From assembly GCA_016190205.1 (NCBI GenBank), contig JACPQZ010000057.1, positions 1 to 34,927 on the forward strand: a DNA stretch of 34,927 bases. Reading direction: 5' to 3'. The stretch is from Candidatus Omnitrophota bacterium (GTDB taxonomy: Bacteria > Omnitrophota > JACPQZ01). Within the stretch, counting starts at the first letter, position 1, and each line of letters starts with the position of its first letter. Both the position numbers and the translations under genes were made by a program. Shown in pieces: positions 8,736 to 17,935 of the stretch. The notes beneath the pieces were generated by a model. The model searched no databases. It was not told the DNA's origin and was given only the letters and a program-made list of their open reading frames with translations.

Positions 8736-9452
8736 GTGCGACGGGCCCTTTACTTACTGTTGCTCGATCTCTTGTGGCTTTTGGGAGCCGTCGTCGTTTA
8801 CGGCGCGCCCCTTAAGCTTGCCCTTGCCGCCGGGGCCTTGCTAGCCTCGCACGGTCCGCGCGTTTGGGCCCCTGCCCTGGGTTGTCTTGCCGGGTTTTTT
8901 GTATTTCTCGTTTCCCTTATTTTGGTAGTTGGGGTTTTCCGTCTCATCCTGCCTTCTGTTCCGACCGGTACTTATCCTATGCGCTCTGTGAAAGCCCTCC
9001 GGTTTTACCTTCAGCATGGTTTGAAGGGCTACATCAGCTCCACATTTTTGATCCGGGTCATTCATCACCTATCTATATTTAGAACTCTCTACTATTGGGT
9101 CATGGGGGCGAAGTACAGCCCCTCCGCGTTCGTGGGTCTGGATGCCGAGCTCCACGACCCGAGCCTTATTGAAGTTGGGGACAGGGTGTTTATTGGGGAA
9201 GGTGCGCATATCTACGGACATATGGTGATGGATGGGAGACTGCATGTGGCCAAAGTCAGGATTGGCCCAAAGGCGATGGTCGGGGCTCATACCTTGGTAG
9301 GTCCGGGGGTCGAAATGGGAGAGGGAGCCCAGGTGGCCGCATGCTCTGCTGTCCCAGCCGGCACCCGGATTGGGCCGGGGGAACTCTGGCTCGGCTCACC
9401 AGCCAAGAAAGTGAAAAGGCTTGGAGGTATCCGGGGTCAGGTCTTGCAATGA
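8736..9452 (+). CDS. Membrane-anchored left-handed beta-helix (hexapeptide repeat) acyltransferase-like protein
   Basis: N-terminal hydrophobic helices, then hexapeptide-like repeats (LIEVGDRVFIGEGAHIYGH...VRIGPKAMVGAHTLVGPGVEMGEGAQVAACSAV) and GSPAKKVKRL; GTG start. Confidence 0.8.
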   Translation: MRRALYLLLLDLLWLLGAVVVYGAPLKLALAAGALLASHGPRVWAPALGCLAGFFVFLVSLILVVGVFRLILPSVPTGTYPMRSVKALRFYLQHGLKGYISSTFLIRVIHHLSIFRTLYYWVMGAKYSPSAFVGLDAELHDPSLIEVGDRVFIGEGAHIYGHMVMDGRLHVAKVRIGPKAMVGAHTLVGPGVEMGEGAQVAACSAVPAGTRIGPGELWLGSPAKKVKRLGGIRGQVLQ

Positions 9453-9505
9453 TGCATTGTGTTATGGATCTCGAAGGCAAATGTGATATTGCAAGACCTG
9501 ACCCC
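9433..9505. repeat. REP-like inverted repeat between convergent genes
   Basis: ggggtcaggtcttgcaat (9433-9450) and its perfect reverse complement attgcaagacctgacccc (9488-9505). Confidence 0.92.
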
Positions 9506-11293
9506 CTAAGAGCTTTTTCGGAGGCGGATGTGCTTGGTGGTGATCTCAACGAGCTCATCCTCTTCGATGAACTCGAGCGCGAATTCAAGCGTCATCTCCC
9601 GGGGCGGGATGAGATGTATCGCTTCATCTGAACCCGAGGAGCGCATGTTTGTGAGCTTTTTTTCGCGGCTCGCGTTGACGACCAGATCGGGGCCTTTATT
9701 GTTCACGCCCACGATCATCCCCGGGTAAAGCTCATCGCCCGGGTGGGAGAAAATCTCGCCGCGGTCCTGCAGACGCCAAAGCGCATACGCCACCGCCGTC
9801 CCCGCCGTTTGTGAAACGAGAACTCCTAGCTTGCGCTTGGGCAGTTCCCCCATGTATTTTTGGTAGTCGTAAAAATTTTGATACATCGTACCGGTGCCCC
9901 TCGTCATGAGCAGGAGGTCGCTCCTGAAGCCCAAGAGGCCCCGGGAGGGAATCAGAAACTCCATGCGGGTGGTTCCCACGCTCGTCGTCGTCATGTTTTT
10001 CATTTCAGCCTTGCGCATGCCCAGGGCTTCTATCACGGCGCCTTTATAAGCGGGATCCGTTTCGACGACGAGTTCTTCAACCGGCTCCATCTTTTCGCCG
10101 CCTTCCGTTTTGAGAATGACCTCCGGTTTTGACACCTCCAACTCATAGCCTTCGCGGCGCATGGTCTCGATTAAAATAGAGAGGTGGAGCTCCCCGCGCC
10201 CGGAAACCTTGAATCGCTCCTGACCCTCGACTTCCTCGACGCGGATTCCCACATTCATCATGGCCTCGTGCGTAAGCCGTTCGCGGATATGCCGGGAGGT
10301 GAGAAAACGGCCTCCATCTTTTCCCGCAAGAGGGCTTGTATTGTGGGCAAAGTACATGGAGATGGTAGGCTCGTCTATTTTGACGGCCTGAACCGCCACG
10401 GGCCTTTCGGGATCCGCCAGGGTGTCGGCCACGCGCACTTCGGAAAACCCGCTCAAGGACGCGATGTCGCCCGCTTCGGCCGATACCGCTTCGATCCGTG
10501 AGAGGCCGCGGTATTTTAATATCTTGGTGACCTTGGCCTCGTCCCTGCCGCCGTCGCGTTTAACAACGGCCAGCAAGTCTCCCACCCTGACCTTGCCGTG
10601 AAAGATGCGCCCGGTCGCGATGCGCCCCATATAGGAATCATAATCCAGCATGGTCACCAGCATTTGAAAGGGGAGATCGGGATCGGCCACGGGGGGGAGG
10701 ACCCGGTGGAGAATCGTGTCCAGGAGCGGTTTCATGCTGTCTGTGGGCTCATCCAAGTCCAACGCGGCCCATCCTTCCTTGGCCGAGGCAAAGACGATGG
10801 GAAAATCCAACTGCTCATCCGTGGCATTGAGTTCACAGAAAAGGTCAAACGTCTTGTCGACCACTTCTTGAGGCCGGGCATGGGTCCGGTCGATCTTGTT
10901 GACGACGAGAATAGGCTTTAAATGCAGTTCAAGCGATTTGCGAAGCACGAATTTGGTTTGGGGCATGGGTCCGTCAAAGGCATCCACCAAGAGCAGGACG
11001 CCGTCGACCATCTTGAGAATGCGCTCTACCTCGCTTCCAAAATCAGCGTGGCCGGGCGTGTCGACGATATTGAACAGCGTGTCCTTGTAGATAAAGGAGG
11101 CGTTCTTGGAAAATATCGTGATGCCGCGCTCCTTCTCGATGGGATTGGAATCCATGACGGTCACTTCGCCGTCTTTAAACTTATGGGCGCCCGTCTGCTT
11201 TAAGAGGGCGTCAACCAGGGTCGTCTTGCCATGATCGACGTGCGCGACGATGGCGATGTTACGGACGTCCTTGCGTCTTTTCAGGGATGGCAT
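9506..11293 (-). CDS. typA: Translational GTPase TypA/BipA
   Basis: [37 protein letters not shown]-terminal [40 protein letters not shown]. Confidence 0.97.
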   Translation of the reverse strand: MPSLKRRKDVRNIAIVAHVDHGKTTLVDALLKQTGAHKFKDGEVTVMDSNPIEKERGITIFSKNASFIYKDTLFNIVDTPGHADFGSEVERILKMVDGVLLLVDAFDGPMPQTKFVLRKSLELHLKPILVVNKIDRTHARPQEVVDKTFDLFCELNATDEQLDFPIVFASAKEGWAALDLDEPTDSMKPLLDTILHRVLPPVADPDLPFQMLVTMLDYDSYMGRIATGRIFHGKVRVGDLLAVVKRDGGRDEAKVTKILKYRGLSRIEAVSAEAGDIASLSGFSEVRVADTLADPERPVAVQAVKIDEPTISMYFAHNTSPLAGKDGGRFLTSRHIRERLTHEAMMNVGIRVEEVEGQERFKVSGRGELHLSILIETMRREGYELEVSKPEVILKTEGGEKMEPVEELVVETDPAYKGAVIEALGMRKAEMKNMTTTSVGTTRMEFLIPSRGLLGFRSDLLLMTRGTGTMYQNFYDYQKYMGELPKRKLGVLVSQTAGTAVAYALWRLQDRGEIFSHPGDELYPGMIVGVNNKGPDLVVNASREKKLTNMRSSGSDEAIHLIPPREMTLEFALEFIEEDELVEITTKHIRLRKSS

Positions 11294-11298
11294 ATCGG

Positions 11299-14200
11299 CT
11301 ACACGCTTTGAAAGAGGCGGCGCACGCTTGTAAGGGCCGATTCCTTAAGGGAGTAGAGACAGGGGACGACGAGCAAGGTGAGGGTGGTTGAGAAGATGAT
11401 TCCCCAGCTAATCGCGAGCGCCGCGGGGGCCACGAAGGGGTCGGGATTCTTCGTTCCCCAGCCATAGGCCACAGGCATGAGGCCCGCCGCTGTGGTGAGG
11501 GTGGTGAGGAGCACCGGCCGCAGTCTCTTGCGGCAGGCGTCTACAATGGCTTCAAAGATTTCGAGCCCCGCCGCCCGCCTTTGCTGGATAAAGCTCACGA
11601 GCACGATGGCATCGTTTACCGCGACCCCGGCAAGTCCGATTGTTCCCAGGATGGCCATAAAGTTGAGCGGCTCGCCGTGCGCTAAGAACGCGATGACGAC
11701 CCCCATGACGCCAAAGGGAATGGATGCCATGACGATCACGGCGTCTGTCACGGAACGGAATTGGGCGGCCAAGGTAATAAAGATCAGGAACCCCGAAATC
11801 CAGAATGCCCGGAAAAGGCTCGACAAAGATTCCCGTGTTCTCTCCGCCTCGCCGCCGTATTTAACCGTGTAGCCGCTAAAGCCCTCGGGAAGCGACTTAA
11901 ACGCCTGCATGAGCCGGGCATTGGCCTCCTGGGATGTAACCCTTTTTTCGTCCACTCCCGCTGTGACGGTCACGGCGCGCTTTCCGTCCAGGTGTTTGAT
12001 GAAGTTGATTCCACCGGCCTCTTCCAGATGGGCGACCTCCCGTAAAGGAATAAGATTTCCTCGCGGGTTGGGGATAAGGAGCTGGTTAAAAGACTCCCGC
12101 GTCTTTCGTTCTTCTTCGGGCAGGCGTACCACAACGTCGATCTCCTCCTCCACGTCGCCGGTTTTGATGGTCGTGGCGACCCCGCCCTCAAAGGCGTTTC
12201 GGACAGCTGTCGCGATTCGGCGCGTGGTAAGCCCTGCCTGCGTGGCCGCGTTTGCATCGACGGAGACCCTAAGCTCCTCTTTCCCTTCCTCAAAATCATC
12301 TTTGATATCCGTCACTCCCTCTATCTTGGCGAGCTCCGTCTTGAAAACTCCCGCGAGGTCAAGGAGCTTTTCGAAATCATCCCCCCGCAGTGTGACCTCC
12401 ACGGCCTTGCCGGAGGGGGGGCCCGGGCGGCGCGTGTCCAGGACGATCGAATCGAATCCCGGCACGCCTTTTACCCCCTCTCTTAGAGCCGCGACGATCT
12501 CTTCCGTAGAGCGCTTTCTTTCTTTGCTGGGAGTAAGATAAATCTGAATTTGTCCCAGGTGGCTTCCCCGGTTCGTGGCGGGGCGGCTGGGGTCTTCAAG
12601 CTGTTTTCCGACTGCCGTGATGTAGTTTTCGAGCTCTTCCTCCTTGAGACCATCCACGATCTTTTCAAGCGGACCGAAGAGCGCCTCGGTTTTTTCAAGC
12701 CCCGTCCCCAGAGGCGCATCGGCGCGGATAAAGAGTTGTTCTATGCCACGGGAGGGGAAAAGGATGAATTTTAGTCCGAAGATGCGGCAGGCGAGGAACA
12801 GAAGCGGCACGGCCAGGACGAGGGCAGCCACCACGCGAAATCTGTGACTTAAGACGTGTGCGATGGTAGCTGCGTACATCCGGTCGAGTGCCTTGAACCA
12901 ATGGGTTTCGGATCTTGTCTTGGGATGGTCGTGCGCCCCCGGGCGGTGTTTGACGAAATCTGCGATATGGACGGGGAGCACCAGGACCGCCTCGGAGAGC
13001 GAGGCCGTCATCGCGATCATGGCGACGATCGAGATCTCGCGAACGTACTTTCCGATAATTCCGGTCATGAAAGAAAGCGCGAGAAAGGCCCAAATGGTGG
13101 TGAGTACGGTGGCTGTAACGGGGACAAGAACCTCCTGGGTTCCCAGGACCGCGGCGCGCTTGGGGTCCTCGCCCCGCTCGATGTGGGTATAGATGTTTTC
13201 CCCGATCACGATGGAGTCGTCGACGATTAGACCCAGCACCATGATGAGCCCGAACATGCTGATAAGATTTAAGTTGATCCCGCACGAGTGCATGACGATG
13301 AGCGTGAGAAACATGGCGAAGGGAATCCCGGCCGCGGTCATGAGGGCGACGGGCAGGCTTAGAAAAGCGATGAGCGATCCAACCACAAGGACGGCGCCAA
13401 AGATTCCGTTCGTGGTCAGGACATTGAGTCTGCGCTTGACGAAAAAGGAGATGTCGTCGATGAAGGCGGCCTTGATCTCGGGATGTTCCTTCTGATATGT
13501 TTGAGTGAGTTTCTTGACCCGGTCGACGATCTTGATGACGTCTCCGGCCCGTTTCTTGATCACGATGAGATTAATGGCCCGCTCACCGTTGGTGCGCTCG
13601 ATCGTGGCTTCCTCCTCAAAGGTGTCGCTCACTTGAGCCACGTCGCGCACGCGCACCCAATTGCCCTGGTCGTTCGCGCGGATCACGATATCCCGCACCT
13701 CTTCGGCTGTCTCGAATTCGCCCAGGGTGCGGATCAAGTACTCCCGGGCGGGGGTTTTGAGCGTTCCCCCGGGGAGATTTAAGTTTTTCTCGCTCACGGC
13801 CTGGATCACCTCTTCCAAGGAAAGGTGCCATTCGGCGAGTTTTGTGGTGTCGACTTCTATGGCGATCTCCTGCTCGCGCCAGCCGCGCCGCTCCACCTTG
13901 CTCACGTGCGGGATATCTTCAAGCTGGCTGCGCAGGGCCCGGGCGTGCTCTCTGAGCTCGCGCTCCGGCAAATCGGCCGTCAAGGACACTTCGATGACCG
14001 GCTGATCCTGGGTCCGCAGCTCCTCCACAAGGGGCTCATCCTCGAGGTCTGCGGGAAAGTCCTCCACACGGTCCACGGCCCTTTGAATGTCGTTTACCAC
14101 CTGCATCTTGTTCTTTACGTTGGGGTCGAGTTGTATCACGATGATGGACTGGCCCTCGGTGGAGATTGAGGTGATCTCGTCGATGTCGTCCACCTCTTTG

Positions 14201-14412
14201 AGTTCCTTTTCGATGGGGATGGTGACGTGCTTTTCCATGTCCTGCGGGGTGGCGCCGGGGAAGGCGGTTTGCACGGTCACGACGTCAAAGGTGACGTTCG
14301 GAAAGGCCTCGCGGTTTATTCTAAAAAGCGTGGAGAATCCCACGACGATGACAAAGAGGCTCACCAGGTTGACGAGGAGGGAGTGTCGAATGCTGAATTC
14401 AGCGAGACGCAT
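11299..14412 (-). CDS. RND family efflux permease (AcrB/HAE-like)
   Basis: ~1040 aa; ITSISTEGQSIIVIQLDPN, two large periplasmic loops, TM4 GLIVDDSIVIGENI, TM10 AGVAVNDAIVLV; preferred start MRLAEFSIRHSL at 14412 (track start 14466), overlapping tolC by 14 nt. Confidence 0.93.
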   Translation of the reverse strand: MRLAEFSIRHSLLVNLVSLFVIVVGFSTLFRINREAFPNVTFDVVTVQTAFPGATPQDMEKHVTIPIEKELKEVDDIDEITSISTEGQSIIVIQLDPNVKNKMQVVNDIQRAVDRVEDFPADLEDEPLVEELRTQDQPVIEVSLTADLPERELREHARALRSQLEDIPHVSKVERRGWREQEIAIEVDTTKLAEWHLSLEEVIQAVSEKNLNLPGGTLKTPAREYLIRTLGEFETAEEVRDIVIRANDQGNWVRVRDVAQVSDTFEEEATIERTNGERAINLIVIKKRAGDVIKIVDRVKKLTQTYQKEHPEIKAAFIDDISFFVKRRLNVLTTNGIFGAVLVVGSLIAFLSLPVALMTAAGIPFAMFLTLIVMHSCGINLNLISMFGLIMVLGLIVDDSIVIGENIYTHIERGEDPKRAAVLGTQEVLVPVTATVLTTIWAFLALSFMTGIIGKYVREISIVAMIAMTASLSEAVLVLPVHIADFVKHRPGAHDHPKTRSETHWFKALDRMYAATIAHVLSHRFRVVAALVLAVPLLFLACRIFGLKFILFPSRGIEQLFIRADAPLGTGLEKTEALFGPLEKIVDGLKEEELENYITAVGKQLEDPSRPATNRGSHLGQIQIYLTPSKERKRSTEEIVAALREGVKGVPGFDSIVLDTRRPGPPSGKAVEVTLRGDDFEKLLDLAGVFKTELAKIEGVTDIKDDFEEGKEELRVSVDANAATQAGLTTRRIATAVRNAFEGGVATTIKTGDVEEEIDVVVRLPEEERKTRESFNQLLIPNPRGNLIPLREVAHLEEAGGINFIKHLDGKRAVTVTAGVDEKRVTSQEANARLMQAFKSLPEGFSGYTVKYGGEAERTRESLSSLFRAFWISGFLIFITLAAQFRSVTDAVIVMASIPFGVMGVVIAFLAHGEPLNFMAILGTIGLAGVAVNDAIVLVSFIQQRRAAGLEIFEAIVDACRKRLRPVLLTTLTTAAGLMPVAYGWGTKNPDPFVAPAALAISWGIIFSTTLTLLVVPCLYSLKESALTSVRRLFQSV

Positions 14413-15880
14413 CCAGTCGCTTCTCGTATTTTTTGAGGAGGGTATTTTGGGCGCGGGAAAGCTCAATCAGCGCCTTTTTGTGGTCAATCGCAGCATCCAG
14501 GTCGGCCTCCGACGCATCCAAAACGTCCCGCTGAAAACGGATGATGGTGTCGGAATCCGAGCGGCCGTAGGAAAACTTCTTTTCCTCCTCGGCCAACTTC
14601 TCTTTTTGGAGCGATTCGATGGCGAGGCGTTTATCCGCCTGGACCGCCGCCAAGTTTACGTCGCGCACCCGGCTTTCGACTTCGGTTACAATTTTGAGCT
14701 CAGTCTGCTGGAACTCGAGGATTGCGCGCGCCTTTTCGAATTTGGCCCGGGCGTGTTCCGCGTTTTCCTCGCTGCGCTCAAGCGGGAAACTTGCGCTTAC
14801 TCCAACGAAATAGGTGGGGTTATCGCCCGCGTAAGACTCGCCTACAGCATCCTCCCAGTGCCGGTCGAGGCCGTTTCCGGTCAAGGTCGCCTCGAGGTCC
14901 AGCTGGGGCCAGCGCTCATTCCGCTTCATCGTGAGCTGGACCTCTTTCTCATCGATCTCCAGTTTTGCCTTTTGGTAGTCCCGGCGCGCGGATAGAGCCG
15001 TCACGAGGCTTTGGTCGAGATAGGCGACCTCTTTCTCAAAGGCGGGGGACTCGGTGGGGAGGATGCGCTCCTGGCCCGCCCAATTGAGCTTAAGCCTCAA
15101 CTCGTTCGAGGCGGACTGAAAGGAGTTTTCCGCTATGAGCACCTCGATCTCGCGCTGTTTGACGTTTGCCTCGGCGGCCAAAAGGTCCGGCTTTTCGATG
15201 AGGCCGGTTTGGATGCGCTCGCGGTTTATGTTTAAGAAGCGCTGGGCATCTTGGAGCGCGCGCGTCTTAATCTCAACGCGCTCGTGCTCGCGTACGAGCT
15301 CCCAGTAGGCCTCCTCGCAGGCGGCGAGGATTTCTTCAATGCGGTCCTGCGTATCTAAGTCAAACTGCTCGATGTCGACGCGGGTCATCTCGACCTCGGA
15401 GCGGTCGACGATCCCGGCCCAGTTCTTTAGGAGCGGCTGGGTGAGGGAGACCTCCACATCGGTATCGAAATGAGGGTTGACGGATGTAAAGGTGGAGTTC
15501 GTGGCGTTACGCTGGTTTAAAAAGCTCATGGCGAGCGTGGTCCCAAAACGAAGCAGGCGCTTTAAGGCGAAATTCAAGCGGGTCGTATCGGTCTTGGTGC
15601 CCACCACAACGCTCGATTTTTCAGCCTCGTCCTGCTCGAAATCGGCCTCAATATCCAGATCGGTGTCGTAACGGGCGAGCGCGGAGGGAAGGTCTGTTTC
15701 CTTGATGGAGAGGTCGAGTTGGGCGATCTGGATTTCGAGATTGTTCTGCCAGGCCAGCCGCAGGGCTTCATCCAGGGAAAGAAACGTCACCCCTTGGGCA
15801 AGCTGCGCATGGGAAGATGAAACAGCCAAGGGAGATAGGACAAGTCCCATGCACAAAAGTAGTGAAATGTAGGCGCGCAC
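14399..15880 (-). CDS. TolC-family outer membrane efflux protein
   Basis: Signal peptide (MRAYISLLLCMGLVLSPLAVSSSHAQ), two TolC-like helical repeats, 493 aa, directly upstream of the RND gene. Confidence 0.88.
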   Translation of the reverse strand: MRAYISLLLCMGLVLSPLAVSSSHAQLAQGVTFLSLDEALRLAWQNNLEIQIAQLDLSIKETDLPSALARYDTDLDIEADFEQDEAEKSSVVVGTKTDTTRLNFALKRLLRFGTTLAMSFLNQRNATNSTFTSVNPHFDTDVEVSLTQPLLKNWAGIVDRSEVEMTRVDIEQFDLDTQDRIEEILAACEEAYWELVREHERVEIKTRALQDAQRFLNINRERIQTGLIEKPDLLAAEANVKQREIEVLIAENSFQSASNELRLKLNWAGQERILPTESPAFEKEVAYLDQSLVTALSARRDYQKAKLEIDEKEVQLTMKRNERWPQLDLEATLTGNGLDRHWEDAVGESYAGDNPTYFVGVSASFPLERSEENAEHARAKFEKARAILEFQQTELKIVTEVESRVRDVNLAAVQADKRLAIESLQKEKLAEEEKKFSYGRSDSDTIIRFQRDVLDASEADLDAAIDHKKALIELSRAQNTLLKKYEKRLDASR

Positions 15881-15890
15881 GGGATATACG

Positions 15891-16823
15891 TTACACCAAG
15901 CGCTTTAGAAACTCAAGAACCTGGTCGGCAATGCGGCGGGAAGATAGGCCGTGTTTTTCCAAGAGCTCATCGGTCTCGCCGGATTCTCCGAAGTCGGTGA
16001 GGCCTATGCGCTTGATGGGTACGGGGTTTGTTTCAGAAAGGGCTTCTGCGACCGCGCCCCCCAACCCTCCGTAGATCGTGTGGTCTTCGATCGTCACGAG
16101 GCGGCGGGTTTTGCGGGCGGCCTCGGCGAGGAGCTCGGTATCGATGGGCTTTAAGGTGTGGATGTTGATGACCTGGGCGGATTTTCCTGCTTGGGCCAAG
16201 GCTTCGGCTGCGTCCAGGGCAGGTTTGACTGTACCGCCGGATGCAACGAGGGTCACATCTTTTCCCTCGCTCAGGATCACGCCCTTCCCCGGGATAAAAC
16301 GGTAGCTGTCCTTATTTACGGGGTGGAGATTGTGGCGTGTAAGGCGCATATAGGACGGTCCCTTGTGACTTGTCAGGTATTGGGTGGCCGCCTTGGTTTC
16401 GATTTCATCGGCCGGCTGGAGCACGAGCATGTGGGGCAGCGAGCGCATGAGGGCGAGGTCTTCCAAGCCCTGCTGGCTGTAGCCGTCGGCCCCGACCGCA
16501 ATGCCGCCATGCGTTCCAATGACATGCACGGCGGCGCGGGAGTAACACAGGGAGACCTTGATCTGATCAAAGCGGCCCGTGATGAAGCAGGCAAAACTAC
16601 AGACAAACGGGACCTTGCCTGCAAGGGCGAGACCCACGCCTGCCCCGATCATATTGGCCTCGGCGATCCCGAATTCAAAGGCCCGTTCCGGAAATTTCTT
16701 GGCGAAGGCCCCGGTCTTGGTGGATTCCCTTAGATCGGCGTCCAGGACGACGATGTTGGTGTTTTTCGCCCCCAGCTCCTCGATGGCTTCGCCAAACGCG
16801 GCTCGGGAGGCCTTGGGCTTCAT
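15891..16823 (-). CDS. Transketolase, C-terminal subunit
   Basis: MKPKASRAAFGEAIEELG...FGIAEANMIGAGVGLALAGKVPFVCSF...THGGIAVGADGYSQQGLEDLALMRSLPHMLVLQPADEIE; preferred start 16823, the track start 16859 reads through a tandem repeat. Confidence 0.93.
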   Translation of the reverse strand: MKPKASRAAFGEAIEELGAKNTNIVVLDADLRESTKTGAFAKKFPERAFEFGIAEANMIGAGVGLALAGKVPFVCSFACFITGRFDQIKVSLCYSRAAVHVIGTHGGIAVGADGYSQQGLEDLALMRSLPHMLVLQPADEIETKAATQYLTSHKGPSYMRLTRHNLHPVNKDSYRFIPGKGVILSEGKDVTLVASGGTVKPALDAAEALAQAGKSAQVINIHTLKPIDTELLAEAARKTRRLVTIEDHTIYGGLGGAVAEALSETNPVPIKRIGLTDFGESGETDELLEKHGLSSRRIADQVLEFLKRLV

Positions 16824-16858
16824 CGTCTCACGCCCTACGTCCCACATCCGACGTCCCA
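16824..16858. repeat. Five tandem degenerate heptamers, consensus CGTCCCA
   Basis: cgtctca|cgcccta|cgtccca|catccga|cgtccca on the plus strand. Confidence 0.85.
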
Positions 16859-16860
16859 CG

Positions 16861-16888
16861 TTCCTCCCTCCTCCCTCATCCTTCCTCC
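16861..16888. repeat. Four tandem degenerate heptamers, consensus YTCCTCC
   Basis: ttcctcc|ctcctcc|ctcatcc|ttcctcc. Confidence 0.75.
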
Positions 16889-17742
16889 TTCTGATCCTTA
16901 AGCTCTTGAATTGCTTTCTCGGCTTCCTCTTTAGAAGGTGCCTTCCCGTGCCAAGCGATGACGTTTTCCATAAAGGAAACTCCCTTGCCCTTCACCGTGT
17001 GCGCAATAATCATGGTGGGTCTTTCCTTGATGGTGCGGGCCTCCTTGAAGGCAGCGATCACTTTTTGGAAATCATGGCCGTCTATGGTGAGGACCTTCCA
17101 GTTAAATGCGCGCCACTTGTCGGCGATGGGCTCTAGGTCCATGACCTCCCACGTGTGACCGTCGATCTGACCCTTGTTGTAATCAATGATGGCAGTCAAG
17201 TTATCAAGCTTAAACTTGGGCGCGCTCATGGCGGCCTCCCAGACCTGACCTTCCTGTGTCTCGCCGTCGCCCATGAGGCAGTAGGTGTGCCAGGCGTTTT
17301 TCTCGAGTTTGCTCGCAAGGGCCATGCCGATCGCGACTGAAAGCCCTTGGCCGAGGGCCCCTGTGGCGGCCTCGAGGAACGGAAGGGCCGCTGGGTCCGG
17401 GTGGCCTTGAAGCCGGCTTCCGAGTTTTCTTAAGGTCATGAGCTCCTCGCGGGGGAAGTAGCCGAGACGCGCGAGGGTGGCGTAAAGGACTGGACAGGCA
17501 TGCCCCTTGGACAGAACAAAACGGTCCCGGTGGGGCCAGTCCGGTCTCTTAGGATCGTGCCGCATGATCTGGTAGAAGAGGCTCACCACGATTTCGACGG
17601 CAGAGAGCGACCCCCCAGGATGACCGCTGCCTGCTTCGGCAAGCATCCGGATGATGTCGATGCGAACCTCGCGGGCAATTTCCTTGAGTTCGCGGTAGGA
17701 GAGGGTTTGGCGCTGTGTCATGGATTCGATGGCCGGTGGCAT
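16876..17742 (-). CDS. Transketolase, N-terminal subunit
   Basis: AEAGSGHPGGSLSAVEIVVSLFYQIM, LSKGHACPVLYATLA, GDGETQEGQVWEAAMSA..., ~288 aa TPP-binding half. Confidence 0.94.
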   Translation of the reverse strand: MPPAIESMTQRQTLSYRELKEIAREVRIDIIRMLAEAGSGHPGGSLSAVEIVVSLFYQIMRHDPKRPDWPHRDRFVLSKGHACPVLYATLARLGYFPREELMTLRKLGSRLQGHPDPAALPFLEAATGALGQGLSVAIGMALASKLEKNAWHTYCLMGDGETQEGQVWEAAMSAPKFKLDNLTAIIDYNKGQIDGHTWEVMDLEPIADKWRAFNWKVLTIDGHDFQKVIAAFKEARTIKERPTMIIAHTVKGKGVSFMENVIAWHGKAPSKEEAEKAIQELKDQKEEG

Positions 17743-17783
17743 GAGAATGTAAGAGGCAATATCTTACACTATTTGGCCGTGCC

Positions 17784-17817
17784 GCGCAAAAAATGAGGTT
17801 CGCTCCGAAGGGCGCCG
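17784..17817 (+). repeat. Copy 2 of the 34-nt dispersed repeat
   Basis: gcgcaaaaaatgaggttcgctccgaagggcgccg, identical to 7493-7526; between divergent tktN and polX. Confidence 0.9.
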
Positions 17818-17935
17818 GTCCTATGTCTTAACTGCTTGTACCCCAAATAGATGCACGATTTTAAGCCTATTATGGTAGAATAAAGTGTTTAACCACTCCC
17901 CAAATGTAATCTTCCGCTTTAAGGATGATCATCGA

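Noticed and set aside
9433-9505. CRISPR repeat or attC site
   Set aside because: Only one inverted pair, no direct repeat/spacer periodicity and no cas or integrase genes in the window.
9341-9631. 96-aa plus-strand ORF bridging the acyltransferase and typA
   Set aside because: Out of frame with the acyltransferase and antisense to typA; passes through the inverted repeat.
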